Of a DNA stretch of 64,000 nt, positions 51,701 to 60,423 are shown one piece after another (position 1 is the first letter of the stretch; each line of letters opens with the position of its first letter). Where the stretch lies: NCBI RefSeq assembly GCF_905220415.1, contig NC_059549.1, positions 9,238,001 to 9,302,000 of the forward strand, given 5' to 3'. The notes under the pieces were generated by a model. The model was not told the origin of the DNA. It saw nothing but the letters and a program-made list of their open reading frames with translations, and ran no database searches. The position numbers and the translations under genes were made by a program. This stretch comes from Colias croceus (lineage: Eukaryota > Arthropoda > Insecta > Lepidoptera > Pieridae).

Positions 51701-52866
51701 TGTTTTCTTCTTCCAGCCGGACGGCATCTGCCCAGTCACAGGGGAAACAGCTCTAACAGCAGCGTGTTCCACCGGCCATGCTGCAATCGCTGACGCTTTA
51801 CTTATCCGAGGAGCTACACCGTACTCTCTAAACGCTCGACAGATGTCACCACTTGCGTTAGCGAGTAAAAACGGGAGGACAGCACTAGTGTTGAGATTAT
51901 TGGACTCTGGGGCGGATGTATCGGGGTCGGGGGGGAAGAACCCGTTGATTTTGGCTGCTGCAGAGGGACATGCTGATGTTTTGGAAATGCTGTTGGCGCA
52001 TTGTGAGTTATATTACATTTGAATTCTAAAACATTTTTGAAATACGGATACTCTATTGACAGACCTCTCGATTCTAAGCGTTACGTTTACATTATAAGCG
52101 ATAAACACTACATAGTATAAAACAAAGTCGCTTTCTCTGTCCCTATGTCCCTTTGTATGCTTAAATCTTTAAAACTACGTTACGGATTTTGATGCGGTTT
52201 TTTTAATAGATAGAGTGGTTCAAGAGGAAGGTTTTAGTATATAATTTATTTGGTTTTAGACAAAGCGGGCCACGGCCCGCGGCTTCGCCCGTGCATATAT
52301 GCATACTAGCTCACGAGCTAGTATGCATATAACGTTAATTAATAATATAACGTTAACATGCTGTTTAATTGTCAAAATATTGAATTATCATGTTGCTGTT
52401 ACCCATATTACATATATATCGTTGTTTTGCTTGATAACTTTTTAATGAAGTAAAAATTCTTTATCGGGGTTGGAAAAAAATTTAGTGTAACATTTTTTCG
52501 TTACGCTTGACATTTTTCCGTTACGCGCCATCTTTTTTTATTCTTACCACGCTTGATTCGACGTAATTCTGTAAAGTTGCATATAGTAAATTATTTTTTG
52601 AAAAATAAGGTCATAAAGAAGTTTCACTTCTTACGTGTGTACACTAGTACATGCACACATTTTTTTTGTGTTGACAATGGCGGCGCAAGACAAAGTTTCG
52701 CGAGCCCTGCGGGCTGCGAGGCCATTTTTTACTAATTTAGTACTTAATCTATTGCATATAATAAATCTGTAGAAGGGTCAATTTTGTACATTAAAAATAT
52801 TGAAAAAATAAATAGCAGGGGGTGTTACTGGATCGATACCAAACCCAAATATGTGATTAAAAAATT

Positions 52867-52911
<45 letters not shown>

Positions 52912-55900
52912 ATGTGAAGACATCACGTGAAAACTACCGGTTCGATTTCGATGAAACTTGGTATAATTATACCTTATTATCCTGGGCGTAAAATAGGATA
53001 CTTTTTATCCTGGAAAAATACGTAGAAAAAAAATTAATCTCAATTTTTCAGTTATCCATAGACGTTGTTCTGTAGTAGGTACCGCGAACACACGTTCCGT
53101 ATTATTATAGACCTAGCCGTATTTGGGTCCAATAGATATTTATAAGATGTCATTGTCCGAGTTACTCAAAATGGAGAAATAAACCATCCACGCAAAGACC
53201 GACATCCGCGCGGACGGAGTCGCGGGCGGAAGCTAGTAACTAATAATAATGTTGCTCCAGGCGCGGACCCCGCGGCGTGCGACGCGGACGGCGTGTGCGC
53301 GCTGGGCTGGGCCGCGCTGCGCGCGCGCCACGCCGCCGTCACCGTGCTGCTCGATAAGGGCGCTGCTATTGGTCAGTATACTCCAACTCGAGCATATACA
53401 GGGTGTCACGGACGTCCTATCGTAGGCCTAATGGAGCATATAGTGTTTAACCTTCTGATGCTGTAAAAAATATTTAAAAAATCCGGTCGTGCAGGAAAAA
53501 TTATCTTACAACTTTTCAATAAACTTTGTGTTCGTAACCCTAACTACGCGGATCATACGCGGAGCGTTATACATAAGCGGTCATTGACCGAACGCGGACT
53601 CGAACGCTATGCTTAACCTCGAACCTCGGAAATAAATACCTACTGTTTGGATAATATTTTTTAGAGTATACAAAACACATACAAAAATAATCGTTTATTT
53701 TACAAAAAAAAACTGAAACTGAAACTGACCGCGGTCGAGCTCTTTTAATACTTTTTACTTTTAACATATTATTTTAATCCTACACGTTCCGTAAACAACA
53801 AAAAAAATATTTATCAAAGTTTCATAACGATAAAAATAAAGTACGACTCCCTCAAACTCGTAAGTCATAACAACTACCTGTACCTACGTAGTTAATTAAG
53901 ATTACTGACAAAATAATTATTGTCATAACTAATAAAACCTACTGAGTTGTGAAAGCTAAATAATAAATTTATTTATTTAATAAAATAAGTCTTAAGTATT
54001 AATAATTATTGATAATTATACGACCTTACCCTATTTTCCATTTGGGTTAAAGCTATTAAATTAATAATTATTAGTGAAAATGAATAATAATACTTTGATT
54101 TAAGAAATAGAAAGTATGTTTTACTTATGATTTTTCGTAATTAGGTAGATGTGTCGTAAACACCAATTACATGCACACGGTGTCATATTTACCAGAAGAA
54201 ATCAACCTCTGTGAAATCAACGGTTTCAAAATGCAAACACTCACCCGATTATCATGCACAGGAATCACAGGATCGTAATTCGTAATAGGTACTTAATGCA
54301 CAATGATGACGAATGATGAGTGACGAAGGTAAACAAATATTACATAATGTATTAAATATTATACCTACTAGGTACTCCAAATATCAATCACTTCTTAAAA
54401 TAACTAAGTAACATAAGAAAATCTCGTAAATACTTAATTAATGTATTATCATGGATTTATGCAACAACTGCTTTAATAACTTTAACTGATTATTATAAAC
54501 ACAAAATAAGAATTTCGACTAACGAGTAACGACCCCGAATCTCCCGCGCAGATCTATCACAGCCATTACGCTAAGACGTTTGGTGGAGAACTAACAATTT
54601 AACAAAATTTGTGCAATTATTAAAATGCGCGGACGCTTACACGTGCCGGCGGCGGTGTCTTTTCAAAGGTAACGCCCCGTTTCGTTTGTGAAATGCCGCC
54701 TTTTAAAAATACGGTTCCGTGTTTATTTAATATTTTATTTTACTTATCTTTTTATTATTTACTTTCAATTTTCTTTTGTAACTAAAAATGAAAAAACACA
54801 ATCATATTTAATGTGAAATTTATGCTGGGAAATAATATTATTATTTAATAGGTATTTAGGTACCTTAAGTTGCTATTTATACTCTAATCTAGATTAGGCG
54901 CCATATTTTAATTATTGAGTTTCATCTAGCAAAAGTTGAAAGGAACAGATATTATTATGTATTCTAATTTCTAAATCATTCTTATTAAAGGTATTTTTAC
55001 AAACATTTCCCTACGAATCCCTAAACTCGCATTGTACGTTTATTCGTATTATTATTGAAGTTTTTATAATTTTATAATTTTAAATGAATTTTTGTCAGTC
55101 GCTTGTTTTATCTTTCGGTGTCAAGTTGCTATCGTTTGCTTTTTGCCGTTTTCTGTGTTTCATTTGTGAGTTTCTGAGTCGGTAATGTCCTAGGTATTAT
55201 ACGAACGTGGAGTATTAAAATGTTTGAGTTTGAGTACGGGTGCTTTAGTAGGTATGTTGTGAAGGTGTGTTTAGTGTGTGTGATAGGTACCTAGGTACTA
55301 CCTACTGCATGTTGTATGCTGAAATTTCTACAAGTTGGTATGTACCTTATTTCAATATCATTGTACAAAAATAAATTAAATAATTGATACGCATGTATCT
55401 AAATAAAAAAACTAAGTAAAGATTAAAATATGATTAAGTATAAAAAGGGTGCGGTCAGAAGGCGATGGTACTAAGTAGGTAAATTTTCGTTTCGTTTTTT
55501 TTGGTAACGAATAACGATAGTGTACTTGTGTATTTGTCTCGTATACTCTAAAAAATATTATCCAAACAGTAGGTATTTATTTTCGAGGTTCGAAATTAAG
55601 CATTGCGTTCGAGGTCAATGACCGCTTATGTATAACGCTCGCGAGTATGATCCGCGTAGTTAGGGTTACGAACACAAAGTTTATTGAAAAGTTGTAAGAT
55701 AATTTTTCCTGCACGACCGGATTTTTTAAATATTTTTTACAGCATCAGAAGGTTAAACACTATATGCTCCATTAGGCCTACGATAGGACATCCGTGACAC
55801 CCTGTAGAGTCTGGCCAGCCAAAGCTGAACCCAGTGTTTTTTGTAGCGGCCACACTATGGAATGTCATCACGGCGTTTCTGCGTAGTTAGTTGTCAGTTT

Positions 55901-58511
55901 TGTTGAAAACGGTTCAAATCGTTTGCTTTAATAACGTTTAAATCCTGCTGCGTTGTGTACCTAATGTTCATATATACTATGATTACCTTTATGTATATCA
56001 AAAGTATCAAAATGTTTTTTCCCTACTAAAGCCGATGTTACCAGGTCCATATTTTTTAAATTTGCCGCCCTTTACTGGGTTCAGCTTTGGCTGGCCTGGC
56101 TCTATTTATTGAAGTGGTATTCTATTATAAGCGCATTTGAAGCATGATGCTGTTAGGAATAGGTTAACATCGGTTAGTAAAACTCATATTATTATAACAG
56201 TAGTGAAAAATAAGTAAAAAATACATGTATACCAATATTATATGTAAATAGAAAATATATTTACTATCTTTTAATTTTCTAAATATTGTAATAATGATGT
56301 AGTTATAAACTGATTTTTTAGAATTATAAATTTATTAGTTTTTTTATAAAAATATAATATGTTTACTCCTTGATTTATTCTATAATTATAATAATTCGTT
56401 CCTTTATCACTTTTCTCATAATCCCTAAACACAACGCTTTTATTATTTTAAGTGTACCTTATCCATCTGCATCATTTTCCATCCTGTAACTTAACAAGTG
56501 ATGACTGCGTTAAAAACAACCGACTTCAAACTTGCACTTGCAACATTTACAAATACAGACAAAAATGCTCATAAAATAAAAACTACTGTGCCTATCCGAA
56601 TATATTAAATTAATATATAATATATAATTATAATTAAAATTTATGGGACCAATTTGACACCATCCTGCATCGAACAAAAAAAGAATCAAATAAATCGGTT
56701 CGGAAACCTCTGAGTAATCGGTGTACATACATAAAAAAAAACACATACCGGCCGAATTGATAACCTCCTCCTTTTTTTGAAGTCGTTTAAAAACATCCTT
56801 TACTTGTGTGTATTTAAAGTCCAAAATTCTCTTGCAGACCAACCCGACGGCAACGGTCGTACTCCCCTCGGTCTAGCGTGCGGAGGACCGGCGGACCTGG
56901 TCGAGATGTTGTTAGAACGTGGTGCTTCTCTAGAAAAGGTCGACCATAGCGGTCTTAGGCCGTTGGACCGGGCGATCGGACAGAGGAATGTTGCTGTGAG
57001 TATATTTAAAAGGTTAACAATATAAAAAAAAAGTTGACAAATAATAAGTTTAGAAATTAAAGATTTTTTAACGGAATTTAAACGCGATTTATTCATTATA
57101 TTATTTTCCCTAAGATGTTATACGTTGTATAAGTTAATAAGGTTTCAATTAAAAATAGTAACTTTGAATTATATGAAGTTTTCTTACCTCATAAGTACCT
57201 AATAATAGTAATACGATTAAAACTAAGTTTTACGTTTGATTTAAAGTAACTGTACTGAATTAATTTTACTACTTGCCGAAATTATGTAAATATGAGTCAT
57301 ATAATATAGATTAATTGTTCTTTGTTGATTGCAGGTGGTAAATTGTTTTTTGAGGAAAGGAGCGAAACTCGGACCCACGACATGGGTAATGGCATCAGGC
57401 AAACCAGAATTTATGTAAGTATTTTAATACCAAACGACACTACTACAAATTATTTAAATTTCAAATATTATAAAAATCAAATCGAACACATGACCAAGAC
57501 ACATATATTTAAAGATACTACGTATTCACTATTCATCTTATACACAACTAAATAAACGCAAAAAAATTTTTTTTTCTAATACATTAACTTATAATCCACA
57601 GGCTAATCCTCCTAAACAAGCTCCTAGAGGACGGCAATCTCCTCTACCGCAAAAATAGACCCTCTGAAGCTGCACATAGGTACCAATATGCGTTGAAGAA
57701 GATCAACCCGTTGATAAGTGACGAGGGACTCACTACACCGGGCACTCAGCCCGTACCGAGTGAACATGTGGCTGCGTTTGTACAACTTAAGACTAATTTG
57801 CTGCTTAACTTGTCTAGGTGTAAGCGGAAACTTAACGTGAGTATAATAATATTTTGATAAGATTGCGTTTATTTGTAACGTTTCAACTACCTATATTTGT
57901 TTTTGTTTTTTATGTTTAAACTCAATAACTGGGTTCTATGAGGTGAGGATAAATGTTTATCCGCTTTGCACGCAAAAACTTCTGAATCCATTGGTTCAAA
58001 CATGTTACAGATAGATTATATGCCATTCCAATAACTGTTCTGTTAGCTTTCTTTATATCTTAAATATTATAATAGAATAATATAATGAATACAATTATAT
58101 TGAAATATCAAATTAGTGTATATCTTTACAGGATTAAAAAAGTAATCACTACATAAAACTACATAATAAACTAAATAACATATCATTAAACACACAATAA
58201 CCTATAATATATCTTTTATTCCACAGGAGCCCTCTGAAGCGCTAGACCTAGCAGCCCGGGCCTCTGTACTACGCCCAAACGCGTTCGAATGCGCCTACGC
58301 AATGTCTCGCGCTATACTCGCCCTTAACAAACCCGCAGACGCCCTCCCACACGCCCGTAGAGCTCTCCTACTAGCGCCACCTACTGACCTCTCCGCTACT
58401 AGAACGTTAAAGGCTTTACAACAGGAAATACTGTCTAGAATGAACACGACTCATAACTTGGAAACGCGCTCCATGAGGAACTATGATAGCATCAGTTTGA
58501 ACATGCCTTAA
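39365..58511 (+). CDS. rols: rolling pebbles / TANC orthologue, spliced, 5' end missing
   Basis: Spliced gene whose exons are listed separately. Joining 39365-39763, 46513-46688, 47066-47210, 47561-47689, 48046-48177, 48979-49184, 49316-50762, 51017-51264, 51717-52002, 53261-53371, 56838-56995, 57335-57414, 57602-57836 and 58227-58511 gives one open frame of about 1,345 residues with AG/GT borders and matching phases. Visible domain order, numbered from the first visible residue: C3HC4 RING (18-55), Ser-rich linker, P-loop NTPase with Walker A GCPGTGKT (about 333-340) and a Walker-B-like IILVDG (about 475-480), ankyrin repeats (about 800-1170), TPR-like C-terminus. This is the architecture of Drosophila Rols/Antisocial. 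In the fly that protein is an adaptor in myoblast fusion, linking founder-cell adhesion receptors to the cytoskeletal machinery; vertebrate TANC1/2 are postsynaptic scaffolds. The first exon(s) with the ATG are not identified. The family call is confident; exact isoforms are inferred. Confidence 0.9.
40460..40573 (+). CDS. rols: possible extra rols exon with GC donor
   Basis: Candidate 38-codon exon. It lies in a GC-richer open frame that runs unbroken from 40372 to 40680 and has coding-like composition (GLPEEGPRSAAW, VFNKIRSLWSAHSSVP). A ttttaacag acceptor at 40459 gives the phase needed after the RING exon. No GT donor in the frame gives the phase needed for the next exon, but a CAG/GC donor at 40574 does. 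If used, it inserts 38 residues between the RING exon and exon 46513 without changing frame. The 39763-46513 junction is also in frame without it, so it may be a cassette exon. Alternatively it is an alternative terminal exon (the frame stops at 40680) or chance. Confidence 0.42.
42572..42769 (+). mobile_element. Lep1-type non-autonomous Helitron (in rols intron)
   Basis: 198-bp copy with the clean start tctatactaatattataaag after A and CTAG end before T. It sits in the long intron between the RING exon and exon 46513. Confidence 0.85.
43120..43245 (+). repeat. interspersed repeat (unnamed), copy A (in rols intron)
   Basis: Contains gatggcgcgtaacggaaaaa and ttttttccaaccccgataaa. The same blocks occur on the other strand at 52440-52675. 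Family unknown. Confidence 0.65.
43604..43790. mobile_element. near-palindromic MITE, TTA-flanked (in rols intron)
   Basis: 187 bp flanked by TTA (43601-43603, 43791-43793). The two halves are almost complementary end to end: gtgcccttacgcactagcgg at the left and its complement at the right, with ggcggctaaccgcgcg inside. PIF/Harbinger-type target site; it would fold into one long hairpin. Confidence 0.85.
43929..44105 (-). mobile_element. Helitron, 'TCTTAATATATATAAA' family (in rols intron)
   Basis: 177-bp copy of the same family as 20645-20850, same orientation and ends. In the 39763-46513 intron. Confidence 0.8.
45306..45498 (-). mobile_element. Helitron, 'TCCCTACTAATATTATAAA' family (in rols intron)
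   Basis: 193-bp copy of the same family as 25882-26047, with (CAGA)n tract at about 45446-45462 and the GC end ccccggcttcacccgtgg. Confidence 0.75.
46513..46688 (+). CDS. rols: rols exon, linker
   Basis: Exon after a tgttctag acceptor. The first two bases complete a split Asp codon. It encodes an acidic then basic linker with QNDLYMRLGLLLGERRG and a Ser-rich end, and finishes phase 0 at CCG before gtttgtatt. The open frame continues for 35 codons into the intron, but those codons look non-coding (AT-rich) and the next exon joins in phase at 47066. No domain is recognised. The segment lies between the RING and the NTPase. Confidence 0.75.
47066..47210 (+). CDS. rols: rols exon, Ser-rich linker
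   Basis: Exon bounded by tttcag and gttagt, starting phase 0 and leaving one base. It encodes a low-complexity Ser/Ala-rich stretch (DSLGSLASMSLSAASNCSSS) typical of the disordered linker before the TANC/Rols NTPase. It has no internal ATG start of its own and is recognised by the phase match to both neighbours and by higher GC than the flanking introns. Confidence 0.75.
47561..47689 (+). CDS. rols: rols exon, basic Ser-rich linker
   Basis: 43-codon exon between aatatag and gtaaac. The two starting bases complete a split codon and one base is left over at the end. It encodes a basic, Ser-rich segment (FFKTRKTAARRSARVSSKAS) ending SSSSSELKK. This is probably a disordered or phosphorylatable linker. 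No domain is recognised. Phase compatibility with 47210 and 48046 supports inclusion. Confidence 0.75.
48046..48177 (+). CDS. rols: rols exon preceding the NTPase
   Basis: 44-codon exon between cttccag and gtaatt. It encodes LRPLFFEVPSTDDT and GRQWLMRDMEKAL. This matches what is known of TANC proteins, where a 'PLLFEVP...FxGRxWLxRE' signature directly precedes the P-loop NTPase. It leaves one base that starts the glycine in the Walker A exon. Confidence 0.82.
48262..48446 (+). mobile_element. Lep1-type Helitron, 5'-truncated (in rols intron)
   Basis: Body and 3' end (ccgcggaacacagctag before T) present; the first about 20 bp are replaced. In the intron between 48177 and 48979. Confidence 0.75.
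48979..49184 (+). CDS. rols: rols exon with Walker A P-loop
   Basis: Exon between tttctag and gtgagc, ending phase 0 at FCQ. It encodes ILISGCPGTGKTALILQLVE, a Walker A P-loop (GCPGTGKT) that binds ATP/GTP phosphates in STAND-class NTPases, followed by an acidic stretch and VTQLASQVVAYHFCQ. The ATG at 48960 lies in the upstream intron and is not a start. TANC/Rols P-loops belong to the STAND group also found in NLR-type receptors; whether this copy hydrolyses nucleotide cannot be judged from sequence. Confidence 0.87.
49316..50762 (+). CDS. rols: rols large exon: NTPase core to first ankyrin repeats
   Basis: The largest exon (482 codons), between tttcag and gtaaat, phase 0 in and one base out. 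It starts ADNNSTCLVGEFVHSLAAQL. It carries the Walker-B-like IILVDGLCEAEYHRPDHG, the sensor-like WLKIVATIRTQ, a helical STAND arm with MFFHPSFREWLI, and then the first ankyrin units (LLIEFGADLEMTNSQGCTAL, SLACQRGHTDVARMLIASG). These motifs match the TANC family closely. The open frame continues past the donor to 50881, but that part is intronic (AT-rich, hydrophobic). The high-quality frame with no stops over 1.4 kb makes this the most secure exon of the window. Confidence 0.93.
51017..51264 (+). CDS. rols: rols exon, ankyrin repeats
   Basis: Exon between cttttag and gtaagt. Two bases complete a split Gly codon, restoring the IASGASLSHTD ankyrin loop across the junction. It encodes TPLVHAAKNGHRDTVIYLLG and HALIAAAQNGHLDIVEYLLD, two ankyrin helices pairs separated by an acidic insert (about 25 residues). 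Ends phase 0. The ATG at 50932 upstream is intronic. Confidence 0.88.
51717..52002 (+). CDS. rols: rols exon, ankyrin repeats
   Basis: Exon between tcttccag and gtgagt, phase 0 in and one base out. It encodes three ankyrin units: TALTAACSTGHAAIADALLI, SPLALASKNGRTALVLRLLD and PLILAAAEGHADVLEMLLAH. It has no ATG near its 5' end, so it is easily missed in a start-to-stop search, but ankyrin periodicity and phase agree with both neighbours. Confidence 0.88.
52106..52311 (+). mobile_element. Helitron, 'TCACTACATAG' family (in rols intron), altered 3' end
   Basis: Plus-strand copy starting near actacatagtataaaacaaa. Its 3' hairpin region is rearranged and followed by a 15-bp perfect palindrome arm (see the separate entry). 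Confidence 0.7.
52297..52330. repeat. perfect 15-bp inverted repeat
   Basis: Arms atatgcatactagct (52297-52311) and its exact complement (52316-52330) with a 4-base loop. It lies exactly at the 3' end of the Helitron at 52106, in a rols intron. Confidence 0.85.
52440..52675 (-). repeat. interspersed repeat (unnamed), copy B (in rols intron)
   Basis: Opposite-strand copy of 43120-43245, with its two shared blocks separated by an additional 80 bp. Confidence 0.65.
52815..53236 (+). mobile_element. Helitron-like element ending 24 bp before a rols exon
   Basis: Ends ggagtcgcgggcggaagctag before T at 53236; left edge uncertain. It contains a (TCTG)n run. Exon 53261 begins 24 bp after its CTAG. 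Confidence 0.65.
52869..52909 (+). repeat. (TCTG)n microsatellite
   Basis: About ten uninterrupted TCTG units inside the Helitron-like element. Confidence 0.9.
53261..53371 (+). CDS. rols: rols exon, GC-rich ankyrin repeat
   Basis: 111-bp exon between tgctccag and gtcagt. It encodes one ankyrin unit (CADPAACDADGVCALGWAAL, RARHAAVTVLLDKGAAI). The exon is strikingly GC-rich, with near-exclusive G/C third positions in its first two thirds, unlike the other rols exons. A Helitron end lies 24 bp upstream and a long inverted-repeat element starts 27 bp downstream. Phase is two bases in and one out, matching both neighbours. Confidence 0.85.
53399..55804. mobile_element. 2.4-kb DNA element with long terminal inverted repeats
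   Basis: Starts cagggtgtcacggacgtcct and ends with its near-complement (aggacatccgtgacaccctg). The inverted arms extend for roughly 290 bp on each side (about 53399-53690 and 55510-55804), with small indels in the left arm. TA flanks both ends (53397-53398, 55805-55806). The about 1.8-kb interior shows no transposase frame, so it looks non-autonomous. It sits in the rols intron between exons 53261 and 56838. Confidence 0.82.
55807..56102. mobile_element. 296-bp TIR element abutting the 2.4-kb element
   Basis: Ends gagtctggccagccaaagct and its near-complement (agctttggctggcctggctc), about 29 bp of inverted repeat. Flanked by TA at 55805-55806 and 56103-56104; the left TA is shared with the neighbouring element. 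No coding frame. Confidence 0.78.
56510..56792. repeat. MITE-like element, copy 2 (in rols intron)
   Basis: Second copy of the element at 931-1184 in the same orientation, with an AT-rich internal insertion at about 56605-56640. It ends about 45 bp upstream of the rols exon at 56838. Confidence 0.65.
56838..56995 (+). CDS. rols: rols exon, ankyrin repeat
   Basis: Exon between cttgcag and gtgagt, ending phase 0. It encodes the ankyrin unit DGNGRTPLGLACGGPADLV EMLLERGASLEK, then DHSGLRPLDRAIGQRNVAV. It follows a 3.4-kb intron full of transposons. The candidate ATG at 56777 is intronic, inside a repeat. Confidence 0.87.
57335..57414 (+). CDS. rols: rols exon, last ankyrin unit
   Basis: 80-bp exon between attgcag and gtaagt, phase 0 in and two bases out. 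It encodes VVNCFLRKGAKLGPTTWVMA SGKPEF. This resembles the conserved TANC stretch in which the last ankyrin repeat runs into a 'GAKxGPxTWxMAxxKP' motif. A 77-codon open frame in another phase over the same bases is a shadow. Confidence 0.85.
57602..57836 (+). CDS. rols: rols exon, TPR-like region
   Basis: Exon between atccacag and gtgagt; one base completes an ATG split across the junction. It encodes LLNKLLEDGNLLYRKNRPSE AAHRYQYALKKI and later VQLKTNLLLNLSRCKRKLN. The helix pairs resemble tetratricopeptide repeats (NLLYRKNRPSEAAHRYQYAL), as expected for the C-terminus of TANC/Rols. Ends phase 0. Confidence 0.87.
58227..58511 (+). CDS. rols: rols last coding exon
   Basis: Terminal exon after a ttccacag acceptor, ending in TAA at 58509-58511. 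It encodes EPSEALDLAARASVLRPNAF ECAYAMSRAILAL and ALPHARRALLLAPPT (TPR-like helices), then a short tail ending SISLNMP. An internal ATG at 58302 is not a start, because the frame is open from the acceptor and continues the TPR region. Confidence 0.88.
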   Translation, partial: EPSEALDLAARASVLRPNAFECAYAMSRAILALNKPADALPHARRALLLAPPTDLSATRTLKALQQEILSRMNTTHNLETRSMRNYDSISLNMP

Positions 58512-60040
58512 TACGTGTAATTCGGCCTTTACAATCGCAGTTTATTAGAAAGAGATAGTCGGTTTGATTGGGCTTTAATCTGTTTGTAGTTGCCTTAATA
58601 AAGTTTGTATCGGTGTGAAGTGGCTTTAATATTTTAAATTCGAATTTGAGAAACTATTTTAATAAAATATATTTACTCTGTGTGGTTGATATTGTATTAT
58701 GATAGTACAAAATGGCAGAGCTGTATGAACAGAATATTTATAAATTCGAGCATCTGAATTATGGTGTTATCTATAGAAGATTTTAAAGTCGAAACGAACG
58801 AAATAAATGTAACGTATGCCAGGCATACGATTATTTAATGTATAAAATCTTTTCATTATTCTGATTCACGCAATTTGTAATTTGCGTTACTTTCTTAACG
58901 ATTACTTAAAATAGATGTAATAAAATAAACTTAAATATACTGTAATTTTAGCATTTGTACAATTTCAGTTATGTTTTTGGTAATTTTATTAGTACCTTTA
59001 GTTTGTTGTCTATGTCCAATTTAATGTAATCCATATATTCAATTAAAAAAAAATTGGCTTATCATTTTACGAAACTAGTTTTCGTCTATATATTATAAAA
59101 ATTACGAATTGATTTGAGTCATCGTATGTAGTAATTTATGTCTATTTTTTGGTTCTTAAGCCATTATATTTAGAGTACATTTTTGTATAAATGTATGTCT
59201 TATATTTATATTTTACAGAGTGCTGGCTCATACTTAGCGTAGTTTGATAGTTTTTGTGTTTTGAATATTATTACTTAATCGTTTTAGTTTAGACTTGTAT
59301 GTGATCAAATGACATTTATGTAAATAAGTATTTTTTCCTATTAAAATTGTATTACATATAATGTACAGTTTAAAAATGTAGTTAATAAGTACTCGAATAT
59401 ATTTTCGCTTGCCATTTATTATTCGATGCTTTAAAATTTGATGCAATAAACAATTTTAGGTTTGGAAAATGACGGTAGTTTCAAATTTACTTATTTTTAA
59501 ATGAATTGTTATTATTTAAATATACATTTGAGTAAAACTCGCGTGCCTATTGTCTTGCTATATTCTTTATTTATTTAAAAATACAGTTCATACCAAATTT
59601 TATGGACACTGACAGAAATCGTATTCTGAAATATAAATAAAATATTGGTTAAATTCTAAAAAAAAAACAGCGTTCATAAAGTTTGAAGACGAACAATTAC
59701 TACTTAAGTTTGTAATAAATTGTACGCATGATGACAAATTTTGTGGTATTGTAACATATTTTGTTAGTAAAATGTTTGATATTTATAATCTAATACATAA
59801 AAGAAGGCTATTTATCCTCTATATATTATTTTGAATGTCAAATTAACTTCTCTTCATAATAAAATTCAAATTGGAAAATGTTTAAAAGACTGACAAATTT
59901 TGATGTAGAACCCATACAATTGTATTAAAACTGTAGACTTGTAAGATTTTGTTAAGTACAATAGTTTCTGTGGTTACAGAAATAATTATTATGATTTATG
60001 AATACATTTTACACATTGCTTCGATTTTTGTTTTTTATTT
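58512..60040 (+). other. probable rols 3' UTR and downstream region
   Basis: AT-rich sequence after the rols stop with no supported coding frame. AATAAA hexamers on the plus strand occur at 58597-58602, 58661-58666, 58924-58929 and 59445-59450. Any could serve as a polyadenylation signal; the sequence alone does not show which is used. Confidence 0.45.
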
Positions 60041-60084
60041 ATCGTACCCTATACCCTAAAAAATAACATAGGATATGCCTGAAA

Positions 60085-60245
60085 TAATAAACTCAAACTC
60101 AAACTCAAACATTCATTTATTCAATTAGACTACTATTTAGTAGCACTTTCGAATCGTCATTAAGTACATAATTATTTTAACATTTACCACCGATTCGGAA
60201 AGCAGTGATCTATGGAGAAGAATCGGCAAGAAACTCCATAGTTGC
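60085..60245 (-). repeat. SINE/LINE-tail repeat, copy 3
   Basis: Minus-strand copy with the tandem tail (aactcaaactcaaactcaaa on plus), then attcatttattcaattagac and ccaccgattcggaaagcagt. Downstream of rols. Confidence 0.6.
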
Positions 60246-60423
60246 TCTTTTAAAATCATGTCGATATTACATAATATGTAAATTATATCTAAATACATAA
60301 TATATCATAATATACAAAGAACTGTCCTGTGGTTTTTACGCGACAACCCTCCATGGGTTTTTATCGTCCATATATAAAAAATAGGTAATGGATTCAATTC
60401 AAAAAGAGAAAATTTTATTAACT

